The notes beneath the pieces are model-generated. The model ran no database searches, was not told the origin of the DNA, and worked only from the letters and a program-made list of their open reading frames with translations. The position numbers and the translations under genes were made by a program. Positions 1 through 8,137 of a DNA stretch of 25,718 nucleotides are shown piece after piece. Positions within the stretch are counted from its first letter, which is position 1. Every line of letters starts with the position of its first letter. The DNA comes from Deltaproteobacteria bacterium RBG_13_49_15 (GTDB lineage Bacteria > Desulfobacterota > Desulfobacteria > Desulfobacterales > UBA2156). The stretch covers positions 22,033 through 47,750 of the forward strand of contig MGQD01000159.1 in assembly GCA_001797695.1 (NCBI GenBank), in the 5' to 3' direction.

Positions 1-216
1 ATTCAGGCGGCGTTCCACGGCGTCTCAATAAAAGGAGCGACCCTCTACTGCACCAACCTGCCGTGTTCCATATGCGCCAAAATGATCATTAACGCCGGTA
101 TTAAAAAAGTTTGCTACACTTCCGGATATGCTGATCAGATGTCCGGAGAAATGCTCAAGGAAGCAGACGTTGAAGTCATCTGTCTTGCGGATTTTCAGAA
201 AACGGAGGATTCATGA
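1..216 (+). CDS. dCMP deaminase-like protein, C-terminal part (5' end outside window)
   Basis: The frame is open from the first base and encodes the last 71 residues of a zinc-dependent cytidine/deoxycytidylate deaminase fold protein. The visible Pro-Cys-Ser-Ile-Cys motif (about residues 21-25 of the fragment) is the second zinc-binding motif (PCxxC) of this superfamily; the HAE motif would lie upstream of the window. dCMP deaminase makes dUMP for thymidylate synthesis in the cytosol. The stop overlaps the nrdR start (ATGA at 213-216), so the two are probably translationally coupled, which suits a shared link to deoxynucleotide supply. Another deaminase of the same superfamily (ComEB-like) cannot be excluded from the fragment. 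Confidence 0.8.
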   Translation: MQAAFHGVSIKGATLYCTNLPCSICAKMIINAGIKKVCYTSGYADQMSGEMLKEADVEVICLADFQKTEDS

Positions 217-668
217 AGTGTCCATTTTGCGGGGAACTCGATAATAAAGTCATAGACTCAAGGCTCGGCAAGGACGGTGATGTCATCCGCCGGCGAAGGG
301 AATGCATAACCTGCAACAGGCGGTTCACCACCTATGAATACATCGAAGAGATCCCCATCATGATCATTAAAAAAGATGGACGGCGTGAATTGTTTTCACG
401 AGAGAAGGTCCGTTCCGGAATGAAAAGAGCCTGCGAGAAACGGAACATCAGCATCCATGTGATTGAAGAATTCATCGATAATCTTGAGCGGGACCTTAAG
501 GAGGCAGGTGAAAAGGAGATCCCTTCCCGATGGATCGGCGAAAAAATCATGGCAAAACTCCATGAGCTGGATGATGTGGCCTATGTTCGATTCGCTTCCG
601 TATACAGAGAATTCAAGGATGTGAATGATTTTTTTGCCGAACTGAAAACTCTTCTAAACAAGCAGTAA
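213..668 (+). CDS. nrdR: Transcriptional repressor NrdR
   Basis: This 151-residue protein has the full length of NrdR, which represses ribonucleotide reductase genes in response to ATP/dATP. The N-terminal zinc ribbon is complete (Cys3, Cys6, Cys31, Cys34, with the family's VIDSR and RRRREC stretches between), followed by an ATP-cone domain from about residue 48 to 138. The start overlaps the upstream deaminase stop. In many bacteria nrdR heads or precedes the riboflavin genes and nusB, as here; ribD follows after a 30-base gap. No NrdR box was recognised inside the window. Confidence 0.97.
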   Translation: MKCPFCGELDNKVIDSRLGKDGDVIRRRRECITCNRRFTTYEYIEEIPIMIIKKDGRRELFSREKVRSGMKRACEKRNISIHVIEEFIDNLERDLKEAGEKEIPSRWIGEKIMAKLHELDDVAYVRFASVYREFKDVNDFFAELKTLLNKQ

Positions 669-698
669 CAGCTTTCCATTACTCTAAATAAACGAATC

Positions 699-1829
699 AT
701 GGATGATCGATATTTCATGAAAATGGCTTTGCAGCTAGCGCGCAAAGGCAGAGGGCATACCTCTCCCAACCCATTGGTGGGCGCTGTGCTGGTTAAAGAT
801 GGAACGGTGGTGGGAAAAGGATACCATAAAAAATTAGGCGGGCCCCATGCGGAGATCGAGGCCATCCGGAATGCCAAGGGGTTGTCCGGAGGAGCGACTC
901 TTTATGTCAATCTGGAGCCCTGCAACCATTTCGGACGAACCGCTCCCTGCTCCGACGCGATCCTTGAAGCCGGGATCAAACGGGTTGTTATCGCTATGAG
1001 AGACCCGAACCCGGACGTGAAAGGGGGAGGGGCGGCGGCGCTTGAGAAAAGAGGGGTTGCCGTAACTCTCGGCATCTGCCGCGAAGACGCCGAAAAATTA
1101 AACGAGGCGTTTATTAAATATGTTCTTACCAGGAGGCCCTTTGTGACGGCAAAATGCGCCGCCACCCTGGATGGACGCATCGCCACCAGGACCGGAGATT
1201 CGAAGTGGGTCAGCGGAGAACGATCCAGGCGATTTGTTCATCGGCTTCGACATGCCTCGGATGCCGTCATGGTCGGCATCAGCACCGTGATCAGGGACGA
1301 CCCTTCTCTGACCGCCCGTTTGCCGGGAGGCAAAGGATCGGATCCCATTCGGATCATCCTGGATACCCATCTCTCCATTCCTGAAACGGCAAAGGTATTG
1401 CAGATCAAATCCGACTCTGATACACTTCTTGTGGTTGGAGAAATGAGCGGGTCCGATCCGAAACTCCTTGAAAAACGGGCCAAAATCGAACAAAAAAACG
1501 TCAAGATCATTCAATCTCCTGTAAAGAACAACCTGATCGATCTCGACCTTTTGATGAACCGGCTTGGAGCAATGGGAATTTCGAGCCTTCTGATTGAAGG
1601 GGGAAGCCGCGTCCTGGGATCGGCCTTGTCCGCAGGGATTGTCGATAAGATTTTTCTGTTTTATGCGCCGAAAATACTGGGCGACGATGACGGCATCCCG
1701 ATTTGCAAAGGGATGGGGCCTGAATCGATGGCCGGATGCATCCCGGTGACGGATATCCGCTTCCGCCGATTCGATGAGGATGTCATGATCGAAGGGTATA
1801 TCGGTAATTCCGGAATCCGGAGAATTTGA
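699..1829 (+). CDS. ribD: Bifunctional diaminohydroxyphosphoribosylaminopyrimidine deaminase / 5-amino-6-(5-phosphoribosylamino)uracil reductase
   Basis: RibD carries out two consecutive riboflavin steps: deamination of the pyrimidine ring, then NADPH-dependent reduction of the ribosyl side chain. At 376 residues the length is normal. The deaminase domain (about 1-145) shows His50-Ala-Glu52 and the zinc ligands Cys75 and Cys84 within EPCNHFGRTAPC. The reductase domain (about 146-370) shows the usual DGRIATRTGDSKWVSGE and GISTVIRDDP stretches and a late LLIEGGSRVLGS motif. The ATG at 699 gives the expected N-terminus, though no strong ribosome binding site precedes it. The long antisense frame over this gene (1098-1904) is a shadow. 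Confidence 0.97.
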   Translation: MDDRYFMKMALQLARKGRGHTSPNPLVGAVLVKDGTVVGKGYHKKLGGPHAEIEAIRNAKGLSGGATLYVNLEPCNHFGRTAPCSDAILEAGIKRVVIAMRDPNPDVKGGGAAALEKRGVAVTLGICREDAEKLNEAFIKYVLTRRPFVTAKCAATLDGRIATRTGDSKWVSGERSRRFVHRLRHASDAVMVGISTVIRDDPSLTARLPGGKGSDPIRIILDTHLSIPETAKVLQIKSDSDTLLVVGEMSGSDPKLLEKRAKIEQKNVKIIQSPVKNNLIDLDLLMNRLGAMGISSLLIEGGSRVLGSALSAGIVDKIFLFYAPKILGDDDGIPICKGMGPESMAGCIPVTDIRFRRFDEDVMIEGYIGNSGIRRI

Positions 1830-1856
1830 TGTGGCAAAATCATAGCGGACGAACCG

Positions 1857-2522
1857 ATGTTTACGGGGATTATTGAAGGATTGGGGACCATTAGCGGGAT
1901 TCAATCCTCAGGCATGGGAAAACGGCTCCTTTTTATCTCCGATTTCGAACTTGAGGAGACCAAAGTCGGGGATAGCATCGCCGTAAACGGGGCTTGCCTT
2001 ACGGCTGCTACCCTTGTTGGGAAACGATTTGCCGCTGACGCGTCGCCTGAAACCCTTAGCAAGACCACGCTAGGACAAGCAAAGATCGGTGAAAGGGTCA
2101 ACCTTGAACGGGCGCTTCGCCTCTCCGACCGGCTTGGAGGACATCTTGTTCTGGGTCATGTGGACGGTATCGGCAGGATCATCGAAAAAAAAACCGAAGG
2201 GAATGCCACAAGAATGGCGTTTTTCATTTCCGAGGAGCTTTCCCAATACATAATCCAGAAAGGATCGGTGGCTGTTGACGGGATCAGCCTGACCGTCAAC
2301 ATTTGCACCCGAAACGGATTTGAAGTGACGATCATCCCCCATACCATCCGGTTGACGACCCTTGGGATGAAAAAAAGGGACGATCTTGTCAATATCGAAA
2401 CCGATATGATTGGCAAATACGTAAAACGATTTATATTACAGACCGAAACAGATCGCTCCGGTCAAAAAGAAAAAAAGAGAGATCTGGATCTGGCGTATCT
2501 GGAAAAAACCGGATTTTTATAG
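1857..2522 (+). CDS. ribE: Riboflavin synthase alpha subunit
   Basis: The protein begins with MFTGIIEGLG, the family's signature N-terminus, and contains two tandem lumazine-binding barrels (about residues 1-97 and 98-195). These dismutate two molecules of 6,7-dimethyl-8-ribityllumazine to riboflavin. Its 221 residues are slightly longer than usual because of a lysine-rich C-terminal tail. It follows ribD by 27 bases. The symbol follows Bacillus usage; the E. coli equivalent is named ribC. Confidence 0.96.
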   Translation: MFTGIIEGLGTISGIQSSGMGKRLLFISDFELEETKVGDSIAVNGACLTAATLVGKRFAADASPETLSKTTLGQAKIGERVNLERALRLSDRLGGHLVLGHVDGIGRIIEKKTEGNATRMAFFISEELSQYIIQKGSVAVDGISLTVNICTRNGFEVTIIPHTIRLTTLGMKKRDDLVNIETDMIGKYVKRFILQTETDRSGQKEKKRDLDLAYLEKTGFL

Positions 2523-2583
2523 TATTTTCACAACCGGTTGGGAAAAGAACCGAATATTAAATAAGGGAGTTAAATGACGTTCC

Positions 2584-3798
2584 ATGCCGTTAATTACCAT
2601 CGAAGAGGCCGTTGAAGAAATCAAACAAGGAAAAATGGTGATCCTCGTTGACGACGAAGATCGTGAAAACGAGGGGGACCTAACCATGGCCGCCGAAAAA
2701 GTGACGCCTGAGGCCGTCAATTTCATGGCAAAGAATGCCCGAGGGTTGATCTGCTTATCCATGACCGGTGAAAAGATTGATTCCCTCGACCTTCCCCTTA
2801 TGGTGAACAACAACACATCACGATTCCAGACCGGATTCACCGTCTCAATCGAGGCAAGATGTGGTGTGACGACGGGGATATCCGCTCATGATCGCGCCAC
2901 TACCATTCTTGCGGCAGTGGCGGAAGATTCCAAACCCGGCGATCTTGTTCGTCCGGGTCATATTTTTCCCTTACGCGCCCGGAACGGCGGCGTTATGGTC
3001 AGGGCCGGGCAGACCGAAGGATCCGTAGACCTTGCCCGGTTGGCCGGACTCAAACCCGCCGGCGTGATCTGCGAAATCATGGACGAAGACGGGACCATGG
3101 CCCGGATTCCCACCCTTAAGGCGTTTAGTAAAAAATATAACATCGGCATCTGCACCATTGCCGATCTCATTAGATACCGGATGAGAACGGAATCCTTTGT
3201 TCATCGTGCAGCGGAAACCCACATCCCCACGTCAATTGCCGGCGAATTCAAAGCCATTGTGTTTGAAAACGCTGTGGACGATTTTCTTCACATCGCTCTG
3301 GTTAAAGGAAAAATCGATCCGGATAGAGCCACTCTGGTTCGGGTCCATTCCGAGTGCCTTACCGGAGATATCTTCGGATCGCTTCGCTGTGACTGCGGCG
3401 ATCAACTGCATAAAGCTATGAAGATGATCGAAGACGAAGGAAGCGGGGTTCTTCTATATATTCGACAGGAAGGGAGAGGAATCGGCCTTGTCAATAAACT
3501 GAAAGCATACTCCCTGCAGGATCAGGGGCTGGATACCGTTGAAGCAAACATCAAATTGGGTTTTAAACCCGATTTGAGAAACTACGGTATCGGAGCGCAG
3601 ATCCTTGCCAACCTCGGGGTTCGTAAAATGAGGCTTTTGACCAATAATCCAAAAAAAATCGTGGGGCTCGAAGGATACGGCCTCAGCGTTGTGGAACAGG
3701 TCCCCATCGCCATCGAACCGAACGAGCACAACCGATGCTATTTGAAATGCAAAGAACTGAAAATGGGACACCTTCTCAATATTGATGTCAACCCATAG
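2584..3798 (+). CDS. ribBA: Bifunctional 3,4-dihydroxy-2-butanone-4-phosphate synthase / GTP cyclohydrolase II
   Basis: This fusion makes both entry precursors of riboflavin. Residues 1 to about 205 are the RibB domain, with the acidic metal-binding loop DDEDRENEGD at 23-32 and a GVTTGISAHDRA stretch. Residues about 206-404 are the RibA domain, with zinc ligands Cys258, Cys269 and Cys271 and the RQEGRGIGL motif. The 404-residue length matches the family. A ribosome-binding-like GGGAG (2565-2569) lies 14 bases upstream of this ATG. An out-of-frame ATG at 2574 is closer to it but yields only 13 codons, so 2584 is the start that gives the conserved MPLITIEEA-type N-terminus. Confidence 0.97.
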   Translation: MPLITIEEAVEEIKQGKMVILVDDEDRENEGDLTMAAEKVTPEAVNFMAKNARGLICLSMTGEKIDSLDLPLMVNNNTSRFQTGFTVSIEARCGVTTGISAHDRATTILAAVAEDSKPGDLVRPGHIFPLRARNGGVMVRAGQTEGSVDLARLAGLKPAGVICEIMDEDGTMARIPTLKAFSKKYNIGICTIADLIRYRMRTESFVHRAAETHIPTSIAGEFKAIVFENAVDDFLHIALVKGKIDPDRATLVRVHSECLTGDIFGSLRCDCGDQLHKAMKMIEDEGSGVLLYIRQEGRGIGLVNKLKAYSLQDQGLDTVEANIKLGFKPDLRNYGIGAQILANLGVRKMRLLTNNPKKIVGLEGYGLSVVEQVPIAIEPNEHNRCYLKCKELKMGHLLNIDVNP

Positions 3799-3869
3799 GA
3801 CCCGGTTCATTTCCATGATCCGGCTTTAGGGAGAATCAGGACTTTCAGATTAACCAATAGGGGGCGCAT

Positions 3870-4343
3870 ATGCCAAAAATGTATGAAGCGAAACTGAATG
3901 CCGAGGGGAAGCGATTCGCGCTGATTGTCAGCCGTTTCAACGACTTTATTACGGATAAACTTCTTTCAGGGGCCCTCGACGCCCTCATCCGGTTTGGCGC
4001 CAAAGAAGAAGACATCGAAATTGTCCGGGTTCCCGGATCGTTTGAAATCCCTCTGGTGGCCAAGAAGATGGCCGAAAAAGGTGTCTACCACGCCATCGTC
4101 TGCCTCGGCGCCATTATCCGCGGCGCCACCCCTCATTTCGATTACGTGAGCGCCGAGGTTTCCAAAGGGATTGCCGCCGTCAGCCTCGAAACGAAGATCC
4201 CCGTCATCTTCGGGGTCGTCACCACCGATTCCATCGAGCAGGCCATCGAACGGGCCGGCACAAAAGCCGGAAACAAAGGATGGAATGCCGCTGTTTCAGC
4301 GGTGGAAATGGCCAATCTGATGGAGGTTATCGGTCGGAAATAA
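3870..4343 (+). CDS. ribH: 6,7-dimethyl-8-ribityllumazine synthase
   Basis: RibH condenses the RibD product, after dephosphorylation, with the RibB product; the proteins usually form icosahedral or pentameric shells. The 157-residue length is typical. Recognisable motifs are the SRFND loop near residue 21, PGSFEIP near 57, [14 protein letters not shown] around residue 83 with the conserved histidine, and a GNKGWNAA stretch near the C-terminus. A purine-rich AGGGGG lies just upstream of the ATG. The stop is followed after two bases by nusB. Confidence 0.97.
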   Translation: MPKMYEAKLNAEGKRFALIVSRFNDFITDKLLSGALDALIRFGAKEEDIEIVRVPGSFEIPLVAKKMAEKGVYHAIVCLGAIIRGATPHFDYVSAEVSKGIAAVSLETKIPVIFGVVTTDSIEQAIERAGTKAGNKGWNAAVSAVEMANLMEVIGRK

Positions 4344-4345
4344 TC

Positions 4346-4816
4346 ATGGGAAACCGGCGCCGGTCAAGAGAGCTGGCCATGCAGGCCCTGTTTTTCATGG
4401 ACATGAATCAAGCTCTATCCGAAGAGATGGTCGATCTATACTGCAGCAATTTTCCGCCATCAAAGAAACTGCTCCCATTTTTTCTCGAGCTGGTGAGGGG
4501 CGTTATCCTTTCCAGAGCCCAGATCGATTCCATTATCGATCAGTTTTCCAGCCACTGGAAATTGAAACGGATGTCATGCGTTGATCGGAATATCATCCGG
4601 ATCGCTGTTTACGAAATGCTCTTTCGAAACGATATCCCTTCCAAAGTCTCAATTAACGAAGCCATCGATGTGGGGAAAAAATTCGGAACCGACGATTCCG
4701 GATCTTTCATAAACGGTATTTTAGACAGCATCCGGATCTCAATGAAAAAGGAAGAAATAGACAAGAAAGAAGAGGGGTCAACCCGATTTGAAACCGATCA
4801 AGGAGGTTCCTTTTGA
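4346..4816 (+). CDS. nusB: Transcription antitermination factor NusB
   Basis: NusB binds boxA RNA with NusE/S10 in ribosomal RNA antitermination complexes. The all-helical protein starts with the family's basic [13 protein letters not shown] segment. It contains [14 protein letters not shown] and the [13 protein letters not shown] and [10 protein letters not shown] signatures. The open frame extends to 4280, but the ATG at 4346, two bases after the ribH stop, gives the conserved N-terminus and a 156-residue protein. The C-terminal tail of about 20 residues is charged and low in complexity. ribH-nusB adjacency is widespread in bacteria. Confidence 0.95.
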   Translation: MGNRRRSRELAMQALFFMDMNQALSEEMVDLYCSNFPPSKKLLPFFLELVRGVILSRAQIDSIIDQFSSHWKLKRMSCVDRNIIRIAVYEMLFRNDIPSKVSINEAIDVGKKFGTDDSGSFINGILDSIRISMKKEEIDKKEEGSTRFETDQGGSF

Positions 4817-5439
4817 ATATTCAAATGCTTACGGTCGGGCCGATCATGGCCAATTGTTTTATCATCGGATGTGATACAACAAATGAAGCGGCGGTCATCG
4901 ACCCGGGAGATGAGACGAACAAAATTCTCTTTGCCCTTGCAAAATCCAAATTAACGCTGAAATTCATCATCAATACCCACGGTCATTTCGATCATGTGGG
5001 AGGGAATAAAAAAATGAAGGATGCCACAGGCGCCGATATTCTGATCCATCCTTTAGATGCTCCCATGCTCAAATTGCTATCAGCCAGCGCCGCCCGGTGG
5101 GGTCTTTCCGCAGACGATTCTCCTGCGCCGGACAAGATGATCGATGAAGGGGATACGATTGAATTCGGAAGGATCAAATTAGGTGTGATTCATACCCCCG
5201 GCCACACGCCGGGAGGGATCTCACTTCACTCGGACGGATATGTGTTTGTTGGCGATACCCTTTTTTCAGGTTCGATCGGTCGGACCGATTTTCCCGGAGG
5301 CGACTACGGAACGTTGATATCGAGCATTCAGAAAAAACTGTTCAAGCTGCCGGATTCCGTCCGGGTGATGTCCGGACACGGCCCTGAAACGACCATCGGT
5401 GTCGAAAAACGGCACAATCCATTTGCCCGGATGGAATAA
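4813..5439 (+). CDS. Metallo-beta-lactamase-fold hydrolase, glyoxalase II-like
   Basis: This 208-residue soluble hydrolase carries the metal motif THGHFDH with His56, His58, Asp60 and His61. Further metal motifs are [22 protein letters not shown] and a late SGHGPETT. These define the YcbL/glyoxalase II-like branch, which hydrolyses thioesters such as S-lactoylglutathione or related small thiol esters; the true substrate is not visible. The start codon is TTG at 4813, supported by a full AGGAGG (4801-4806) six bases upstream. An ATG at 4825 would be too far away. The start overlaps the nusB stop (TTGA), indicating coupling. Confidence 0.88.
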   Translation: MNIQMLTVGPIMANCFIIGCDTTNEAAVIDPGDETNKILFALAKSKLTLKFIINTHGHFDHVGGNKKMKDATGADILIHPLDAPMLKLLSASAARWGLSADDSPAPDKMIDEGDTIEFGRIKLGVIHTPGHTPGGISLHSDGYVFVGDTLFSGSIGRTDFPGGDYGTLISSIQKKLFKLPDSVRVMSGHGPETTIGVEKRHNPFARME

Positions 5440-5446
5440 AAACGTA

Positions 5447-5881
5447 CTAAAAGGCGCCGAGCTGACAGGATACGATCTTGATTTTCATGGACTCGCAGGC
5501 ATTCCCTATCCTCAGCTTTGAAGTCCCCAGATCCGAAGCGATGTTCCAGGCTGCCCGACATGACAGTTTTCCATCCGAAAGGGCATCCAAAACAGCCTGC
5601 TTGACCATCGAGTCCACTTCCTCTTCAGAAGCCACGATCTTCCCCTTGGGTTTATAACCGAAAAGCCCCAATTGGCATTTTGCCAGTCTCATTCCACTCA
5701 GATCGGCCGTCTTACCGATCCGATCTGCTGAAATCCCCGTCTCTTTTGAGATATCAAATGCGACAGTGCATGAGATCTCATTGTTTTTTACCCGTTTAAC
5801 GATTTCAGCTTGAATTGTTGCATCCGGCCGTGCATCCGGACCGTGTTTTTTCGAAAAATCTTTTTTTTGTGAGATGCTCAT
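5447..5881 (-). CDS. Hypothetical protein of two tandem Cys-Gln-Leu-Gly units
   Basis: I do not recognise a named function. The 144-residue protein consists of two similar units, about residues 27-74 and 96-144. Each has a helix-rich stretch, a central Arg-Ile-Gly, and an end in Cys-Gln-Leu-Gly. Paired cysteines lie at equal spacing: Cys38 and Cys69 in unit one, Cys108 and Cys139 in unit two, both 31 apart. The pattern could be a helix-turn-helix-like or metal-binding repeat (inference). The frame is open to 5983, but the ATG at 5881 has AAAAGGAG just upstream and a near-consensus promoter further up. It converges with the MBL gene, with 7 bases between stops. Confidence 0.8.
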   Translation of the reverse strand: MSISQKKDFSKKHGPDARPDATIQAEIVKRVKNNEISCTVAFDISKETGISADRIGKTADLSGMRLAKCQLGLFGYKPKGKIVASEEEVDSMVKQAVLDALSDGKLSCRAAWNIASDLGTSKLRIGNACESMKIKIVSCQLGAF

Positions 5882-5929
5882 CCGCTTTCTCCTTTTAAAG
5901 CTGGTCTTAATGAGGATTAAAATAAGATA

Positions 5930-5958
5930 ATTATATCCAGAAAAACAGTCCAATGCAA
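5930..5958 (-). promoter_or_regulatory. Sigma-70-type promoter of the leftward hypothetical gene
   Basis: On the - strand a TTGCAT (-35, 5958-5953) is separated by 17 bases from a perfect TATAAT (-10, 5935-5930). It sits about 50 bases upstream of the ATG at 5881 in a fitting orientation. The -35 box is also the first base block of the left island-flanking repeat. Confidence 0.75.
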
Positions 5959-6011
5959 ATGATGAGTTATCCTCTGATTGCATGGAGATCCGTTTTGTAT
6001 ATTGTGTTCAA
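5953..6011. repeat. Left copy of island-flanking direct repeat
   Basis: The segment starts with ATGCAAATGATG and continues through CCTCTGATTG to ATTGTGTT near 6008. Bases 5971-6011 match 22671-22711 at 37 of 41 positions, with no gaps. ATGCAAATGATG (5953-5964) recurs at 22587-22598. The copy here is contiguous; the right copy is interrupted by a palindromic element. Both copies lie directly upstream of core genes pointing outwards, so together they mark the island boundaries. Confidence 0.85.
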
Positions 6012-6235
6012 TTTCAATGCGCCAACCTGGAAACAGGTCTTTGAATTCGCCAAGCCAATTATCGGTGTAAAGGAATGGAACGAAGCGCTGCCCCAAAATA
6101 TCGCTGATACGCCGTAAGCTGTTCTATCTTCAATAACATTTTAGCCGTCCTCAAGAAGCCCTCGCGCCGCCTATGCACTGAATTGTTATAAAAATAGATT
6201 TCGGCATCCTCCCGAAAGTTCACTAAAAATAATAT
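6012..6235. other. Non-coding or decayed stretch inside the left island border
   Basis: No convincing gene is seen here. A 37-codon + frame (6004-6117) and an overlapping - frame ending at 6059 are both open with plausible codons. Neither has a ribosome binding site or a recognisable motif. They may be remnants of a disrupted gene. Confidence 0.4.
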
Positions 6236-6264
6236 TTGACAGGTCTGCGTGTAAGTATTATATA
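6236..6264 (+). promoter_or_regulatory. Sigma-70-type promoter of the IclR-lsrF-lsrE genes
   Basis: A perfect TTGACA (6236-6241) is followed after 17 bases by TATATA (6259-6264). It lies about 115 bases upstream of the IclR ATG and is the only strong promoter-like pair seen before this gene. The -10 box overlaps the palindrome at 6259-6285. Confidence 0.7.
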
Positions 6265-6285
6265 TAGAATTATATTCTATATATA
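6259..6285. promoter_or_regulatory. 27-base palindrome overlapping the -10 box, probable operator
   Basis: Two perfect 12-base arms, TATATATAGAAT and its complement, are separated by TAT. The left arm covers the -10 box and the right arm covers the expected transcription start. A dimeric repressor bound here would block the promoter. The adjacent IclR-family gene is the obvious candidate (autoregulation, inferred). Confidence 0.6.
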
Positions 6286-6302
6286 GAATTGAGCGCCCTC
6301 TG

Positions 6303-6356
6303 ATTACGGTAAGCGCTAAGCCGCCAAAGCGGCGGCGTTTAGAAACACCTCGTAAT
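6303..6356 (+). other. Foldable 5' leader of the IclR gene
   Basis: Within the untranslated leader, CCGCC (6321-6325) pairs with GGCGG (6331-6335). An outer ATTACG (6303-6308) pairs with CGTAAT (6351-6356), and CTAA/TTTAG can extend the inner stem. The nested stems may affect mRNA stability or access to the weak start region. No known riboswitch class was recognised. Confidence 0.4.
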
Positions 6357-6378
6357 TGCGTAACTATTCAGGCAGTAA

Positions 6379-7188
6379 ATGGTTATGAAAACATCGGCCA
6401 AGCAAAACGGTTCGCTGCATCATGTCCCCGGCCTGGAGCGGGCATTGGCTATCATCGAGTTATTGGCCAATAATCATAAGGGGCTGACCATGAGTGAGAT
6501 GGCCGACAAATTGGACATCCCCAAGAACAGCGTTTTTAGGATTACGATGACTTTACTTGACCGCGGCTATCTGCAGCGCGATGACAGCAGTAAACGCTTT
6601 GTTTTAACGCGGAAGCTGCTGGCGATTGGATATACAACGATCAGCGACAGGAATATCGTGGAAAACGCGATGGATGTGATGCGGGAGCTGCGCGACAGTG
6701 TGAAAGAAACCGTCCTGCTAGGGACATTACTGGAAGATAAGGGGATTGTGATGGAGCAGGTCCTGGGCCTGCATCACTTTAAGTTCACGGTCAGCCCCGG
6801 TAAACACCTGTACCTGCACACCTCGGCTCCCTGCAAGGCACAAATCGCCTTTTTGCCGCCGGTGGAACGACAGAAAGTGATGAAACAGATGCAACTACCC
6901 CGTTTTAACGTGCATACGATAACCAGCAAAAAGGCCTTAGGCAAGGAACTGGGCGAAATCCGTAAACTCGGATATGCCATCGACCGTGAGGAGGAATTCG
7001 TGGGCGTGGTGTGCATTGGGGCGCCCGTGCTGGACCAGCATGGTTATCCGGTAGCAGCGATCTGGACCACCGGACCGTCGGATCGAATGCCGGCGAGCAA
7101 ATTCAAACAGATCGGAGAGTTGGTGAAGGAAAACGCCATGAGGATATCGCGCCGACTTGGTTACGGTATGTTATACAGTATTTTATAA
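6379..7188 (+). CDS. IclR-family transcriptional regulator
   Basis: The 269-residue protein has the IclR plan: an N-terminal winged helix (about residues 15-77, with GLERALAIIELLANN and the recognition region MADKLDIPKNSVFRI), then an effector-binding GAF-like domain with the late PVLDQHGYPVAAIWTTGP stretch. IclR proteins usually control adjacent catabolic genes in response to a pathway metabolite. It is followed by the LsrF-like gene after 61 bases and is probably its regulator. Two in-frame ATGs (6379, 6385) are possible; neither has a strong ribosome binding site. A palindrome overlaps its promoter. Confidence 0.93.
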   Translation: MVMKTSAKQNGSLHHVPGLERALAIIELLANNHKGLTMSEMADKLDIPKNSVFRITMTLLDRGYLQRDDSSKRFVLTRKLLAIGYTTISDRNIVENAMDVMRELRDSVKETVLLGTLLEDKGIVMEQVLGLHHFKFTVSPGKHLYLHTSAPCKAQIAFLPPVERQKVMKQMQLPRFNVHTITSKKALGKELGEIRKLGYAIDREEEFVGVVCIGAPVLDQHGYPVAAIWTTGPSDRMPASKFKQIGELVKENAMRISRRLGYGMLYSIL

Positions 7189-7213
7189 TGAAACGTTTAC
7201 AGATTGCCTGTAA
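7189..7213. promoter_or_regulatory. Overlapping palindromes upstream of the lsrF-like gene, LacI-type operator candidate
   Basis: TGAAACGTTTACAG (7189-7202) holds the symmetric core AAACGTTT typical of LacI/GalR-family operators. It overlaps a second inverted repeat, TTACAG-ATTGC-CTGTAA (7197-7213). The site lies between the IclR stop and the next start. The nine bases ACGTTTACA recur at the promoter of the aldolase-dehydrogenase gene near 19372. Confidence 0.5.
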
Positions 7214-7249
7214 CCGAAAATATGAACCAAACAATGCGAGGAACCCAAA

Positions 7250-8137
7250 ATGCCGGAAGCAGATGTCAGTAAAAAAGAAAAACAGTATTATGCGGATGTT
7301 CCACAAAAAACAGAAGGGTTTTTCCTGAAAGGCGCCGGGAATCTTGACTGGGGCATGAAGAATCGACTGTCGCATATTTTTAACCCTCGGACAGGCCGAA
7401 CCGTCATGCTCGCCATTGACCACGGCTATTTTCAGGGGCCGACCACAGGACTGGAACGCATCGACCTGAACATCGTGCCATTGATACCTTACGCGGATGC
7501 ACTGATGCTTACAAGAGGTATTTTACGTTCGGTGGTTCCTCCATCGATTACCAAACCCATTGTGATGCGTTGCAGCGGCGGACCCAGCATCCTTAAAGAG
7601 CTTTCCAATGAGGAACTGGCGGTCGATATTGAGGATGCCATCCGAATGAATGTGGCGGCGATTACCCTTCAGGTATTTATCGGCGGCGAGTACGAGACTC
7701 GTTCCATCCACAACATGACCAAACTTGTGGATATGGGAATGCGTTATGGCATCCCCACGATGGCGGTAACCGCCGTCGGCAAAGATATGGTTCGAGATGT
7801 CAAATACTTCCGTCTGGCCTGCCGTATCTGCGCTGAACTGGGCGCCCAGTTCGTCAAAACCTACTATGTTCCGGAAGATTTTGATACGGTTACGGCTTCC
7901 TGTCCTGTACCGATTGTCATGGCGGGTGGAAAAAAGCTACCTGAGCTTGACGCCCTGACGATGGCTTATAACGCGGTTCAGGAAGGCGCCGCCGGCGTCG
8001 ATATGGGACGAAATATCTTCCAGAGCGATGCCCCCCAGGCGATGATGCAGGCTGTAATCAAGGTCGTCCATGAGAATATGAGGCCCAAAGACGCCCTTGG
8101 TTTATACGAAACACTTAAAAAGAAAAAGAAGAAATAA
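7250..8137 (+). CDS. lsrF: LsrF-like thiolase/aldolase (DhnA/DeoC-type TIM barrel)
   Basis: The protein closely resembles E. coli LsrF, the 3-hydroxy-5-phosphonooxypentane-2,4-dione thiolase that ends phospho-AI-2 breakdown by passing an acetyl group to CoA and releasing dihydroxyacetone phosphate. Long shared stretches include [34 protein letters not shown] and AGGKKLPE. Lys203 in VKTYYV falls at the same number as the catalytic lysine of LsrF. The 295-residue length is normal, with a six-lysine C-terminus. GAGGA precedes the ATG by 8 bases. The stop overlaps the next start by one base (TAATG). The true substrate may differ, because most other lsr genes are absent. Confidence 0.88.
   Translation: MPEADVSKKEKQYYADVPQKTEGFFLKGAGNLDWGMKNRLSHIFNPRTGRTVMLAIDHGYFQGPTTGLERIDLNIVPLIPYADALMLTRGILRSVVPPSITKPIVMRCSGGPSILKELSNEELAVDIEDAIRMNVAAITLQVFIGGEYETRSIHNMTKLVDMGMRYGIPTMAVTAVGKDMVRDVKYFRLACRICAELGAQFVKTYYVPEDFDTVTASCPVPIVMAGGKKLPELDALTMAYNAVQEGAAGVDMGRNIFQSDAPQAMMQAVIKVVHENMRPKDALGLYETLKKKKKK

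Noticed and set aside
1098..1904. Long 268-residue frame on the - strand across ribD
   Set aside because: It lies entirely antisense to a well-conserved ribD, has no ribosome binding site and no recognisable domain; it reflects codon bias of the real gene.
2523..2583. FMN riboswitch before ribBA or ribH
   Set aside because: The gaps are about 60-70 bases and none of the conserved FMN-aptamer blocks is seen.
4280..4345. Upstream extension of nusB to 4280
   Set aside because: It would overlap ribH by 64 bases and add residues absent from NusB proteins; the ATG at 4346 fits better.
6004..6220. Overlapping open frames on both strands in the left border gap (+ 6004-6117, - 6220-6059)
   Set aside because: Neither has a start signal or recognisable motif and they contradict each other; kept only as a possible decayed stretch.
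5940..6380. tRNA or att site with integrase at the island borders
   Set aside because: No cloverleaf-forming sequence and no tyrosine or serine recombinase gene was found at either border, so a classic tRNA-targeted genomic island is not supported.
8100..8137. Programmed frameshift at the lysine-rich A-tract ending the lsrF-like gene
   Set aside because: The A/G-rich run is followed directly by a stop and an overlapping ATG; ordinary coupled re-initiation explains it and no downstream structure is evident.
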